A DNA stretch of 64,000 nt from Clostridium scatologenes (GTDB taxonomy: Bacteria; Bacillota; Clostridia; Clostridiales; Clostridiaceae), in assembly GCF_000968375.1 (NCBI RefSeq), contig NZ_CP009933.1, forward strand, positions 4,092,001 through 4,156,000, written 5' to 3'. Both the position numbers and the translations under genes were made by a program. Under the pieces are notes generated by a model. That model was not told where the DNA came from and ran no database searches. It saw only the letters and a program-made list of their open reading frames with translations. Positions 8,439 to 16,656 of this stretch are shown here, piece by piece. Positions within the stretch are counted from its first letter, which is position 1. Each line of letters starts with the position of its first letter.

Positions 8439-9317
8439 TTAAATCAATTGAGCTGCCCCTATTAAACCAGCATCATCTTCAAATTTTGCTAATTCTATTT
8501 TTAAAGTTTGAGGATTATGAACCTTAGACATGGTTTTTTCTTTTATAATATTAATTATTTCAGGATTGTGAATAGCAACAGAGCCTCCTATTATAAAAAT
8601 ATCAGCATCTACTACTGCACATATATTAGCAATGCCCTTAGCCATATTTTCGCAAAAATCTTCTATAACCTGCATGGCAATTTTATCTTTTAAATGATAT
8701 AATTCAAAAACATCTTTTGTATTTAAATTTTTATTTGACTTTTCACTAGCTATTCTTGCAATATTAGTACCACTGCATTGACCCTCTAGCCCTCCAGCAT
8801 TTAAACCATTGTGTGAATATTTATCTTCATTAATAATAATATTGTTAATTTCCGCAGCTGAAGAATTAGCCCCACCTATTATCTTATTATTTAGTATATA
8901 TGCCCCACCTACTCCAGTGGATATTGTAATAAAAAATACTGATTCATATCCTTTTCCACAACCATATATGGCTTCAGCCAGTCCAGCAACATTAGCATCA
9001 TTATTTAATTTTGTTTTTATAAGTGTTTTTTCTTGAAAAAACTCAACAATATTAAATCCATTCCATCCCACTAAATTAGGAGGATTTAAAATTTTTCCTT
9101 TTTTTATATCTAATGGGCCTGGACAACCAATCCCAATTCCACTAAATTCATAATTTATTTTTTCCATATTAATAAAATCAATTAATTTGTTTAAATTCTT
9201 TACACATCCAAGGTTTTTTTCATTTTCAAATTTTATCTTTTTTATAATTTTTTTATCTTCATCAAAAATAGCACATCTTAATTGTGTGCCTCCAATATCA
9301 ATTCCTATCTTCTTCAT
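8439..9317 (-). CDS. ROK-family sugar kinase
   Basis: About 292 residues. It has an N-terminal ATP-binding segment KIGIDIGGTQLRCAIFDED, a catalytic region GIGCPGPLD and NDANVAGLAEA, a GTGVGG-type phosphate motif (ISTGVGGAYI) and the ROK segment around GGLEGQCSGTNIAR, where the usual zinc cysteine pattern is reduced. ROK kinases phosphorylate hexoses or N-acylhexosamines. Start ATG 9317 follows AAGGAGGTGG; the longer frame to 9395 is unsupported. It is the last gene of the PTS operon, so it may phosphorylate a sugar released inside the cell. Confidence 0.85.
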   Translation of the reverse strand: MKKIGIDIGGTQLRCAIFDEDKKIIKKIKFENEKNLGCVKNLNKLIDFINMEKINYEFSGIGIGCPGPLDIKKGKILNPPNLVGWNGFNIVEFFQEKTLIKTKLNNDANVAGLAEAIYGCGKGYESVFFITISTGVGGAYILNNKIIGGANSSAAEINNIIINEDKYSHNGLNAGGLEGQCSGTNIARIASEKSNKNLNTKDVFELYHLKDKIAMQVIEDFCENMAKGIANICAVVDADIFIIGGSVAIHNPEIINIIKEKTMSKVHNPQTLKIELAKFEDDAGLIGAAQLI

Positions 9318-9361
9318 ATTTCCCACCTCCTTGATTTGATATATAAAATAATAATAAATAA

Positions 9362-9436
9362 GCAACATAGTCTGTGTCCACTTGATTTCATACAATTAAA
9401 TGTTGAAATAAAATTTTCACAGACTACTTATGTTGC
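9362..9436 (-). repeat. Imperfect inverted repeat inside the PTS operon
   Basis: Arms 9362-9376 and 9418-9436 share GCAACATA and GTCTGTG, with a 4-base insertion in one arm. They lie between the aldolase and ROK kinase genes. No T tract follows, so it may be an RNA-stability or processing hairpin that separates expression of the last gene. Confidence 0.45.
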
Positions 9437-9466
9437 AAAATTATTTAATATAATCTATTCTTGCTT

Positions 9467-10333
9467 TTATTTATAATGCTTTACTTTATCCTCATCATTA
9501 AATAAACTTATTTTATGATAAATTACTTTCTTCATAGCTTCTATACATGGAGGATAAATGGCATTTGGTTCACGAGCGCTTAAATCTTCTGTTAATATTT
9601 GTCTGCATTTCTTATAAAATGCATCCTTTATATCACTAGAAATGTTTATTTTAGATATTCCCAACTTTACAGATTCTGCAATTTCATCATCTGAATTAGC
9701 TGACCCACCATGTAATACTAATGGAACCTGAACTATTTCTCTTATAGTTTTTAATAAATCTAATCTCAATTTTGGCTTCATATCTTTTGGATAAATTCCA
9801 TGAGATGTTCCAATGGCAATTGCTAATGTATCTACCCCTGTTCTATCAACAAACTCTTTTGCTTTTTCTGGATCTGTGTAAATTATCTTATCAGCTCCAG
9901 CTTCTCCTCCATTGCCTGTTGTACCTATAGTTCCAAGCTCTGCTTCAACTGAAACATTAAGTGGATGTGCTACTTCAACTACTTTTTTAGTAATAGCTAT
10001 ATTTTCTTCAAATGTCATATGTGAAGCATCAATCATTACTGATGTAAATCCGCATCTTATTGCTCTAAGAACTTGTTCAAAAGTTCCACCATGATCCAAA
10101 TGAATAACTACTGGTATATCACATTTAAAAGCTTCTTCCTTTACGCTTGCTATAAAGCTATCTTCTACAAATGATAGTTCATCTGGATGTATTGCAATAA
10201 TTACTGGAGCTTGCTTTTCTTTGCAAGCTTCCATAACACCTTTTAAAATCATACAACTACTTGTATTAAAGGCTGGCACTGCAAACTTATTTTCTTGTGC
10301 TACAGATAATAATTCTTTCATATTCATTAACAT
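9467..10333 (-). CDS. Class II aldolase, GatY/KbaY/FbaA type (first copy)
   Basis: A 288-residue zinc-dependent aldolase. Key elements are VIHLDHGG (catalytic Asp and zinc His), MIDASH, VEAELGTIGTTGNGG, the second zinc His in AIGTSHGIYP and the third in LVLHGGS, all in family order and at family length. Such enzymes cleave fructose- or tagatose-bisphosphate-like sugars to dihydroxyacetone phosphate and an aldehyde. It is one of two adjacent paralogues, only about half identical by eye, in a PTS operon. Different substrates or a heteromeric role are possible. Ribosome site AAAGGGAGAATAG precedes ATG 10333. Confidence 0.88.
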   Translation of the reverse strand: MLMNMKELLSVAQENKFAVPAFNTSSCMILKGVMEACKEKQAPVIIAIHPDELSFVEDSFIASVKEEAFKCDIPVVIHLDHGGTFEQVLRAIRCGFTSVMIDASHMTFEENIAITKKVVEVAHPLNVSVEAELGTIGTTGNGGEAGADKIIYTDPEKAKEFVDRTGVDTLAIAIGTSHGIYPKDMKPKLRLDLLKTIREIVQVPLVLHGGSANSDDEIAESVKLGISKINISSDIKDAFYKKCRQILTEDLSAREPNAIYPPCIEAMKKVIYHKISLFNDEDKVKHYK

Positions 10334-10383
10334 AATACTATTCTCCCTTTTATTTTAATTTTTGATTTTAAATATTTTTAACA

Positions 10384-11235
10384 TTAATTTTTGTTGCTTG
10401 ATCCTGATAGTCTAATATAATTTCTTACAATATCAATACTATCTTGTTCAATTTGATGCATTAAAACATAATAATTAACATTTGGGTTTTCTTTCAATCT
10501 AGCTTTAATAGCTTGTACATTTGTATTCATAAAATCACAACCAACATTTATTTTGTTAATACCATATTTAACTGCTTTTAATATATTATCTTTTCCAGAA
10601 CCAGAACCACCATGAAGAACTAATGGCATTTTAGTCAATTCCTTAATAGTCTTTAATCTTTGAAAATCAAACTCTGGAACCATTCCCTCTGGATAATTTC
10701 CATGAGAAGTGCCAATAGATATAGCTAGTGCATCAATGCCAGTTTCTCTAGCAAACTTTAAGGCTTCTTCTGGATTTGTATACATGTCATCAGCTGTAAA
10801 TGCTGAACCTTCTGTAGCTCCCAAACATCCAATTTCTCCCTCAACACTTACTCCTTTGGGATGTGCATAATCAACAACTTCTTTAGTCATATTAATATTT
10901 CCTGTTAGTCCAAAACGTGAAGCATCGACCATTACAGAAGAAAAACCGTCATCTATCGCTTTTTTTATAAACAAAACTTCCTCACCATGATCAAAATTTA
11001 GTGCTACTTTGATGGATGTTCTATTGGCTAGGGTTTTTACGATTGGAGTTATTAATTCACTATCACAATGATCAATCAAATGTTCCTGAACTATATTAAT
11101 TATGATAGGTGAATTTTCTAATTCTGCTGCTCTAATTACAGTTCTAACAGTTTCTAAATTAAAACAATTGATAGCCATAACTGCATAATTCTCTTTATTT
11201 GCTTTTTTCAGCATATCACTCATTGAAACATACAT
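10384..11235 (-). CDS. Class II aldolase (second copy)
   Basis: A 283-residue paralogue of the gene at 9467-10333, 50 bases upstream of it. It keeps the catalytic DHG (ALNFDHGEEV), VDAS, GEIGCLGATEG, the metal His in SIGTSHGNYP and LHGGSGSG. The strand before the Asp-His pair reads NF instead of HL, and the tail is longer, ending with a Ser/Asn-rich segment. The metal ligands are intact, so it should be active. It starts 14 bases after the EIIC stop, consistent with translational coupling in the PTS operon. Confidence 0.85.
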   Translation of the reverse strand: MYVSMSDMLKKANKENYAVMAINCFNLETVRTVIRAAELENSPIIINIVQEHLIDHCDSELITPIVKTLANRTSIKVALNFDHGEEVLFIKKAIDDGFSSVMVDASRFGLTGNINMTKEVVDYAHPKGVSVEGEIGCLGATEGSAFTADDMYTNPEEALKFARETGIDALAISIGTSHGNYPEGMVPEFDFQRLKTIKELTKMPLVLHGGSGSGKDNILKAVKYGINKINVGCDFMNTNVQAIKARLKENPNVNYYVLMHQIEQDSIDIVRNYIRLSGSSNKN

Positions 11236-11249
11236 TTTATTTCTCCTAA

Positions 11250-12332
11250 TTATTTTATTTTTATACTTGATAAATCTATTTCTTCTTCTTCCTCTTCTTC
11301 TTCAACTGCTTTTTCTACTGCATCTTTTTTAAGAATTACAAGTAAAATTGCTGTAATAACAGAACCTGTGCCCAAAGCAATCAAGAATCCAATTGGATTT
11401 TGCATAGCAGGTACAATAAACATTCCACCAGAAGGCACTGGAGACCCAACATTTAACAACATGATTATTGCTCCACCAACAGCTGCTCCAAAAGAACAAG
11501 AGAAAATTACACGGAGAGGATCAACAGCTGCAATTGGAATAACGCCTTCAGTAATCATACATATTCCCATTGGAAAAGCAATTTTTATGTTATCAGATTC
11601 ATTTTTTGTATATCTTGCTTTTCTTATTACCCAAGATAAAGCAACTCCAAAAGGAGGAATCATAGATGCACATATCTTGATAGCTTCTGGACCATAAACA
11701 CCTTGTAATAACAATCCATCAGCAAAAAGTGAGGCTACTTTATTTACAGGTCCGCCAAAATCAAATGCTGCCATAGCACCCATAATAATACCAAATATAA
11801 CTTTTGATCCACCTTGCATATTATTAAGCATATGAGTAAGTCCAGCTGAAGCTACAGCTATTGGCCCGCCAATGACAAAGAACATAACTAATCCTATAAC
11901 TGCAGAAGATATTAGTGGAATAATCATCATCGGTAATAAACCTTGCGCCCATACAGGTACTTTTAAGTTTTTCTTTAAAAAGTTTACGAAGTAACCTGCA
12001 AGATAACCACCTAGCATTCCTCCAAGGAAACCAGCTCCCATGGCATTTGCTATCATACCCATTAACAAACCAGGTGCAATACCAGGTCTATCAGCAATGG
12101 AATATGCAATAGCTGCACCCATAACTGCTGGCAATAATCCCATACCAAAAACTCCTAATGAAACTGCTGCCTGCCAAATAGTATAAGACTTCTTATAATC
12201 GGAGATTAAAGCTGGATTTCCACCTGCTAAATTACCAATAGCAATAAGTAAACCAGAAGCAACAACTAATGGAAGCATATACGATATACCTGTCATAGCA
12301 TGCTTTTTTAACTCTAACTTTTTTAACATCAT
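11250..12332 (-). CDS. PTS fructose-family EIIC permease
   Basis: About 360 residues with roughly nine to ten membrane segments. The signatures of the fructose/mannosylglycerate EIIC group are visible: GGMLGGYLAGY, the hydrophilic GAMAAFDFGGPVNKVA loop that binds sugar, and FPMGICMITEGVIPIAAVDP. The C-terminus is very acidic (a run of Glu, then EIDLSSIKIK). ATG 12332 is used because AGAGGAGAACTT precedes it directly. It works with the EIIB at 12379-12690 and the EIIA at the end of the regulator gene. The imported sugar is unknown. Confidence 0.88.
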   Translation of the reverse strand: MMLKKLELKKHAMTGISYMLPLVVASGLLIAIGNLAGGNPALISDYKKSYTIWQAAVSLGVFGMGLLPAVMGAAIAYSIADRPGIAPGLLMGMIANAMGAGFLGGMLGGYLAGYFVNFLKKNLKVPVWAQGLLPMMIIPLISSAVIGLVMFFVIGGPIAVASAGLTHMLNNMQGGSKVIFGIIMGAMAAFDFGGPVNKVASLFADGLLLQGVYGPEAIKICASMIPPFGVALSWVIRKARYTKNESDNIKIAFPMGICMITEGVIPIAAVDPLRVIFSCSFGAAVGGAIIMLLNVGSPVPSGGMFIVPAMQNPIGFLIALGTGSVITAILLVILKKDAVEKAVEEEEEEEEIDLSSIKIK

Positions 12333-12378
12333 AAGTTCTCCTCTCATTTTTTAATCTATATTATTCTAAAAATATTTT

Positions 12379-12690
12379 CTACAAACCTAGCTCTTGTTGA
12401 ATTTTATTAATAAGTGCCTTAGGAGATTTTATTACAATTTCTGTTGAAACATCAATAACCTTCTTATCTTTGAATCTTTCTCTGCCCCCTACTTTAATAT
12501 CCGCTGCAATAATTACTACATCTGCCTCTTTGATATCCTTTGGAGTAAGTTCATCTTCTGTTCCAATTGTTCCCTGAGTTTCAATGTGAATTTCATGATT
12601 TAATGCTTTTGCTGCTCTTATAAGTTTTTCTTTTGCTATATAAGTATGTGCAATTCCAGATGTACACGCCGCTATTCCTACAATTTTCAT
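12379..12690 (-). CDS. PTS fructose-family EIIB
   Basis: A 103-residue cytoplasmic phosphocarrier. The phospho-Cys is residue 9 in AACTSGIAHTYIA, the classic fructose-type EIIB motif, followed by ETQGTIG and AADIKVGGRERF. It passes phosphate from EIIA to the incoming sugar at EIIC. It sits between the regulator/EIIA gene (66 bases upstream) and EIIC (46 bases downstream). Confidence 0.92.
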   Translation of the reverse strand: MKIVGIAACTSGIAHTYIAKEKLIRAAKALNHEIHIETQGTIGTEDELTPKDIKEADVVIIAADIKVGGRERFKDKKVIDVSTEIVIKSPKALINKIQQELGL

Positions 12691-12756
12691 ATTTATATCC
12701 CCTTTCTTATTTTTAATATTTATATAATATTATAAAATTACCAAATCAGTTTAAAC

Positions 12757-15150
12757 TTAAAGTTCTTCTTCTCTTGTGAATATTTCATAAACTTCTTCTG
12801 GAGTTGTTGCATTTAGTAAGCTTTCGCACACCTCATCATCTCCTAATTTTCCTGCTACTTTTGAAAGCAATCTAACATGAACACTATCCTTATCAGATTC
12901 AGTCACAGCAAATAGAATAATAAAATGTACTGGCTTGTCATCCAAGCTTTCCCATTCAATATCAGCTTTTGCTTTTCCAAAAGCTATAGATGTTTTGTTA
13001 ACGAATTTAGATTTTCCATGAGGAATTGCTATTTTATTTCCAATTCCTGTTGAGCCTAAAGTTTCTCTATAGTATACGTCTTTCAAAAATGCTTCTTTGT
13101 CAGAGAGAACTCCAGCCTCATATAACAATTCTGTAAGTTCTTTTAATGCTTCATCTTTTGTAGTTGCTTCCATATTTAACTTTATTGTTTCCTTCTTTAT
13201 TACTTTAGCTAAATTTATATCCATTTCTCCCCCACCTTTGCTATTTAATGCAAAATATTGCTTTACGTCTTTTTTCTTAGTACATTTTCTTAAATAGTTT
13301 GCATAGTTTTCTTTCATATCAAAATTTATAATTTCCTTAAACATGTTAGTCATTAACTCAATGTCTCCCACAGCAATATAAAAAGTTAACTGTTTTTCAT
13401 TGTTCTCTATATCATTTATAGAAAGTCCAAGTATACATTCACTTTTATGAAACCCTAATTGTATTTTTACATTTCTATCAATATTTATTTCATTAAAGTC
13501 AATACAGGTTTTATAATTTTCATTAATTTCTTTTTTCATATCACTTTCTGACATGTTGAAATATACTAGTTCTTCCTTTAAATACTTTCCAATAAGTTTT
13601 GTTGTGATTTTTTTCTTTTCATTTTTATTTTTGTTACTAACTAGAAAATCAGATATATTTTTAATATCATACTCATTTAAAAATGTTGATACTAATATAT
13701 ATGGCTTACTTTGAAACTCCAATGGAACTGTTGTAACTACAAAATCAATATCATCAACATTTCTGTTCTTGATTATACTAGCTGAAACATTATCTACAAT
13801 TTCAAGCTCTGGGAAGTACCTGTTGAGCTTTGTCCTTAATAGTTGTGATGTTCCATAACCACTGTGACAAACTACTAAGATTCTTTTCTTTATATAAGAA
13901 TTCTCTAGTCCCAACTGATAATATACTGCTAAATACCCAATTTCATCCATAGGGATTACTTTTTGTTTTAGCTGATAGGATGCCATAAGCGCAGCAGCTT
14001 TACATACGTTTAAAAGAATAGGATATTGTTCTCTTATTTCATTAATAAGAGGATTTGATATTTGGATATCATATTCCATACGATTTAGCATTGGTCTTAT
14101 ATGAAGCAATAATTTATACATTATATCTTGATCATTTGTAATATTTATTTGCAAAATTTCTTCTATACATTTAGTCATCATATTTCTAAACTCTATAGAT
14201 ATAGAATCTAATTTGTTTAATACTTTATCTTGACTTTCCATTACTTCCTTAATCAATCCAAATGATACAAAATACTGATACAAATAATAAACTTCTGATT
14301 CATCTAATTTCATTCCAAAATCATTATTAATTTTGTTAATACACAAAACAGCTTCTTTATAATCTTTTTCTGATTTAAAATCTCCAATTTTTTCTTTTTT
14401 CAATATAGATTTTCCTTTTGAGCCTCTTTCCATTGAAATCAGAATATGAGTCAATAAATTGGTGTAATATGGTTCATCTATTTTACAATTATATTTTTTT
14501 TCTAAATCAAGCAATAGTCTATTAACATATACAATTTTATCTTTTTCAAAAAGCTCTGATAACCCATTTAAAGTAACTACGTCTAACCGTGCTGCCAATT
14601 CTTCAATAGTATTTTCATTCTTTGTACCGTTTGAATATTCAAACAATAAAGAAGAAATAGCTCTACGTATATTAACTTCCAATCCTTTTACTTGAGTTCC
14701 TTCTACAGTTTTTTCTAATCTTAACTTAAATAAGGAAAGCCATTTTTCTATATACTTAAAATCATTTATTATACTAGTTTTACTTACATAATATTTTTCA
14801 GAAAGTTTTTGTATAGAAGTACTACTATTGGATTTAATAAGCATTTCCTTAATAATTTCAATTCTTCTCTCATTTATTGAAATCTTCTTATCCTTCAATT
14901 CCTGTATTTGAAGATTATTATGCAAAAGCAATTTAGCTTTTCTAACATCTTTTATCATTATTCCCATACTGTGCTTTTTCTCCAATTGAACTTTAAACTT
15001 ATTTAAATATTGTTCAACTGCTATCAAATCCTTTTTGATTGTCTTTTCAGATACGTTTAAAACTTCACTATAATATTTAATTGTTTTAAATTGTTCACTA
15101 TCTAATAATAAATTTGTAAATTCAATTTGCCTTCCATTTAAGTTATCCAT
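12757..15150 (-). CDS. PRD transcriptional regulator fused to PTS EIIA
   Basis: A 797-residue protein. In order: two HTH segments (about 20-60 and 110-140), PRD1 (His235 in LLTHIL), PRD2 (His350 in LLHIRPM), a GatB-like EIIB domain (Cys428 in VVCHSGYGTSQLL), a divergent EIIA-like region (about 515-625), and a full fructose-type EIIA (about 645-797, phospho-His711 in IAIPHGKS). Such regulators activate PTS operons when their PRDs are phosphorylated appropriately. The final EIIA looks like a separate gene joined in frame: the linker SKGGGE is a translated ribosome site and is followed by Met643. This EIIA probably serves the EIIB/EIIC genes downstream, which have no other EIIA. Confidence 0.85.
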   Translation of the reverse strand: MDNLNGRQIEFTNLLLDSEQFKTIKYYSEVLNVSEKTIKKDLIAVEQYLNKFKVQLEKKHSMGIMIKDVRKAKLLLHNNLQIQELKDKKISINERRIEIIKEMLIKSNSSTSIQKLSEKYYVSKTSIINDFKYIEKWLSLFKLRLEKTVEGTQVKGLEVNIRRAISSLLFEYSNGTKNENTIEELAARLDVVTLNGLSELFEKDKIVYVNRLLLDLEKKYNCKIDEPYYTNLLTHILISMERGSKGKSILKKEKIGDFKSEKDYKEAVLCINKINNDFGMKLDESEVYYLYQYFVSFGLIKEVMESQDKVLNKLDSISIEFRNMMTKCIEEILQINITNDQDIMYKLLLHIRPMLNRMEYDIQISNPLINEIREQYPILLNVCKAAALMASYQLKQKVIPMDEIGYLAVYYQLGLENSYIKKRILVVCHSGYGTSQLLRTKLNRYFPELEIVDNVSASIIKNRNVDDIDFVVTTVPLEFQSKPYILVSTFLNEYDIKNISDFLVSNKNKNEKKKITTKLIGKYLKEELVYFNMSESDMKKEINENYKTCIDFNEINIDRNVKIQLGFHKSECILGLSINDIENNEKQLTFYIAVGDIELMTNMFKEIINFDMKENYANYLRKCTKKKDVKQYFALNSKGGGEMDINLAKVIKKETIKLNMEATTKDEALKELTELLYEAGVLSDKEAFLKDVYYRETLGSTGIGNKIAIPHGKSKFVNKTSIAFGKAKADIEWESLDDKPVHFIILFAVTESDKDSVHVRLLSKVAGKLGDDEVCESLLNATTPEEVYEIFTREEEL
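13222..13239 (-). promoter_or_regulatory. Internal ribosome binding site and ATG for a free EIIA
   Basis: Inside the regulator gene, AAAGGTGGGGGAGAA lies directly before ATG 13224 (codon 643). Translation from here would give a 155-residue stand-alone EIIA ending at 12757. Removing one G from the G5 run (13229-13233) would end the regulator a few codons later (GGEKWI then stop), overlapping the EIIA start. That points to two ancestral genes fused by a one-base change, or to a miscounted G run. Confidence 0.6.
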
Positions 15151-15192
15151 TTCTCAACCTCCTTCCTGTTTATCATCTCTAATTATTTTATA

Positions 15193-15206
15193 TGTATACG
15201 ATAACA
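15193..15206. promoter_or_regulatory. Candidate cre (CcpA) site
   Basis: TGTATACGATAACA is near-palindromic and fits the cre consensus with one mismatch. It lies 43 bases upstream of the PTS regulator start, where carbon catabolite repression of the operon would be expected. Assignment is by sequence similarity only. Confidence 0.45.
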
Positions 15207-15442
15207 TGAATTTTAATTTTGTAAAATAACAAATAAGTTCCGCTCAAAATGGAACTTATGTATCATTAACCTTTAAATATATAAAAAAACCATATCAGAT
15301 TTTTCTCTCCAATACGGTGATAATACATCATGGTTTTCATTATATAATTCCTATAATTTTTCAGTAGCAGTTTTTTTATCTGATCACTACCATTTCTAAT
15401 ACCACAACTTTCTTTATATGAAACTCTACCTGAATCCAAGAA

Positions 15443-16300
15443 TCACTTGATAAATGTATTGTTATCTAACTCCAAGAAGGATGAACTCAATTCTTCCTTT
15501 GTATTCATAACTATAGGCCCACCCCAAGCAATTTCTTCTTTCAATGGTTTTGCAGATAAAAGTATAAAACGTACAGGATGATCTGCTGCCTTAATCCAAA
15601 ACTTATCATCATGACTAAATAATACAGCTTGTTTTTCATCAATTAAATCTTGGGGATTATCAATACTCTTATTAGGATCAAAAATTGCTTTTCCATTAAA
15701 AATATAAACAAACAAAGTATTTTCAGAATCATTTATGAAATTCCATTCCTGGTTAGCAGGTAATTCAACATCTAAATAAGTAGCTTTAATGTATTTACCT
15801 TCAAAAGCACCTTTATGGCCTTGATAATCTCCAGCAATTATGTGAACTTTTGTTCCATCTTCATTAATTATTGGTATATTTTTAGCCTTTATATCTCCAT
15901 AACTTGGCTCAGTCATTTTATCTTTGGCAGGTAAGTTCAACCACAATTGAGCACCTAGCATACGTCTACTTGCTTTAGGCATTTCTTGATGGATAATACC
16001 AGAGCCGGCTGTCATCCATTGACAGTCTCCATCAAAAATGCTTCCACTATTGCCAAGACTATCTCCATGCTCGATATTTCCATTAATCAAATAAGTTATC
16101 GTTTCAATACCTCTGTGGGGATGCCAAGGAAAACCCTTTATATAATCTTCAGATTTATCTGAATCAAAAGCATCTAACATTAAAAACGGATCATAATCTT
16201 TAGTATCATTATACCCAAATACGCGCACCATCTTTACACCTGCTCCATCAACTGCTGATTGTCCTTTTGTGATCTTAATTACTTTTCTTAACTTTTCCAT
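15443..16300 (-). CDS. Pirin-family protein
   Basis: A 285-residue bicupin. The N-terminal cupin carries the pirin signature with iron-binding histidines (PWHPHRGIETITYLI, then EHGDSLGNSG and GIIHQEMP), and the C-terminal half has the conserved LFSHDDKFWIKA and AKPLKEEIAWGGPIVMN. Bacterial pirins are cytosolic; some have quercetinase activity and some act as redox sensors. ATG 16300 follows AAAGGAG. It appears monocistronic. The biological role is open. Confidence 0.88.
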   Translation of the reverse strand: MEKLRKVIKITKGQSAVDGAGVKMVRVFGYNDTKDYDPFLMLDAFDSDKSEDYIKGFPWHPHRGIETITYLINGNIEHGDSLGNSGSIFDGDCQWMTAGSGIIHQEMPKASRRMLGAQLWLNLPAKDKMTEPSYGDIKAKNIPIINEDGTKVHIIAGDYQGHKGAFEGKYIKATYLDVELPANQEWNFINDSENTLFVYIFNGKAIFDPNKSIDNPQDLIDEKQAVLFSHDDKFWIKAADHPVRFILLSAKPLKEEIAWGGPIVMNTKEELSSSFLELDNNTFIK

Positions 16301-16330
16301 AATTATATTCTCCTTTCAATTGCTAATACA

Positions 16331-16486
16331 TTACAAAGAATTCTTACCAAGAATTAAAGTCTGATTAATAAACTTTAAAATACATATACTTGAACTTCCA
16401 TATCCATAGCCTTGATGTAAAAGATCTGGCTTATCTATATCTTCAATTTCACGTTTCTTAAAATACTTCCAAATATATCTTATTAA
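16331..16486 (-). pseudogene. Possible gene relic upstream of pirin
   Basis: An open frame of 51 codons with no start codon reads ...KKREIEDIDKPDLLHQGYGY... and ends at TAA 16331. The mixed, protein-like composition differs from the AT-rich noise nearby, so it may be the C-terminal remnant of a lost gene. I do not recognise the family. Confidence 0.25.
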
Positions 16487-16570
16487 TTAATAATAACTAT
16501 TAATTATGTATTTATTATTTCATTTATTGATTGTAATGTCAATATGTTTCTATAATTCTTTCAATAAATA

Positions 16571-16616
16571 AAAAACAGACTATTCTATTTGATATTCAAA
16601 TTCACAGTCTGTTTTT
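16571..16616. terminator. Terminator after the CHASE-GGDEF gene
   Basis: Arms AAAAACAGACT (16571-16581) and AGTCTGTTTTT (16606-16616) form an 11-bp stem flanked by A and T tracts. It lies about 40 bases past the diguanylate cyclase stop on the minus strand. Confidence 0.75.
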
Positions 16617-16656
16617 TCTGTTTCTTTTTTTATTCAATATTATAATGATATCTCTT

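Noticed and set aside
11368..11697. Plus-strand frame of 109 codons inside the EIIC gene
   Set aside because: Shadow of the membrane permease; no ribosome site.
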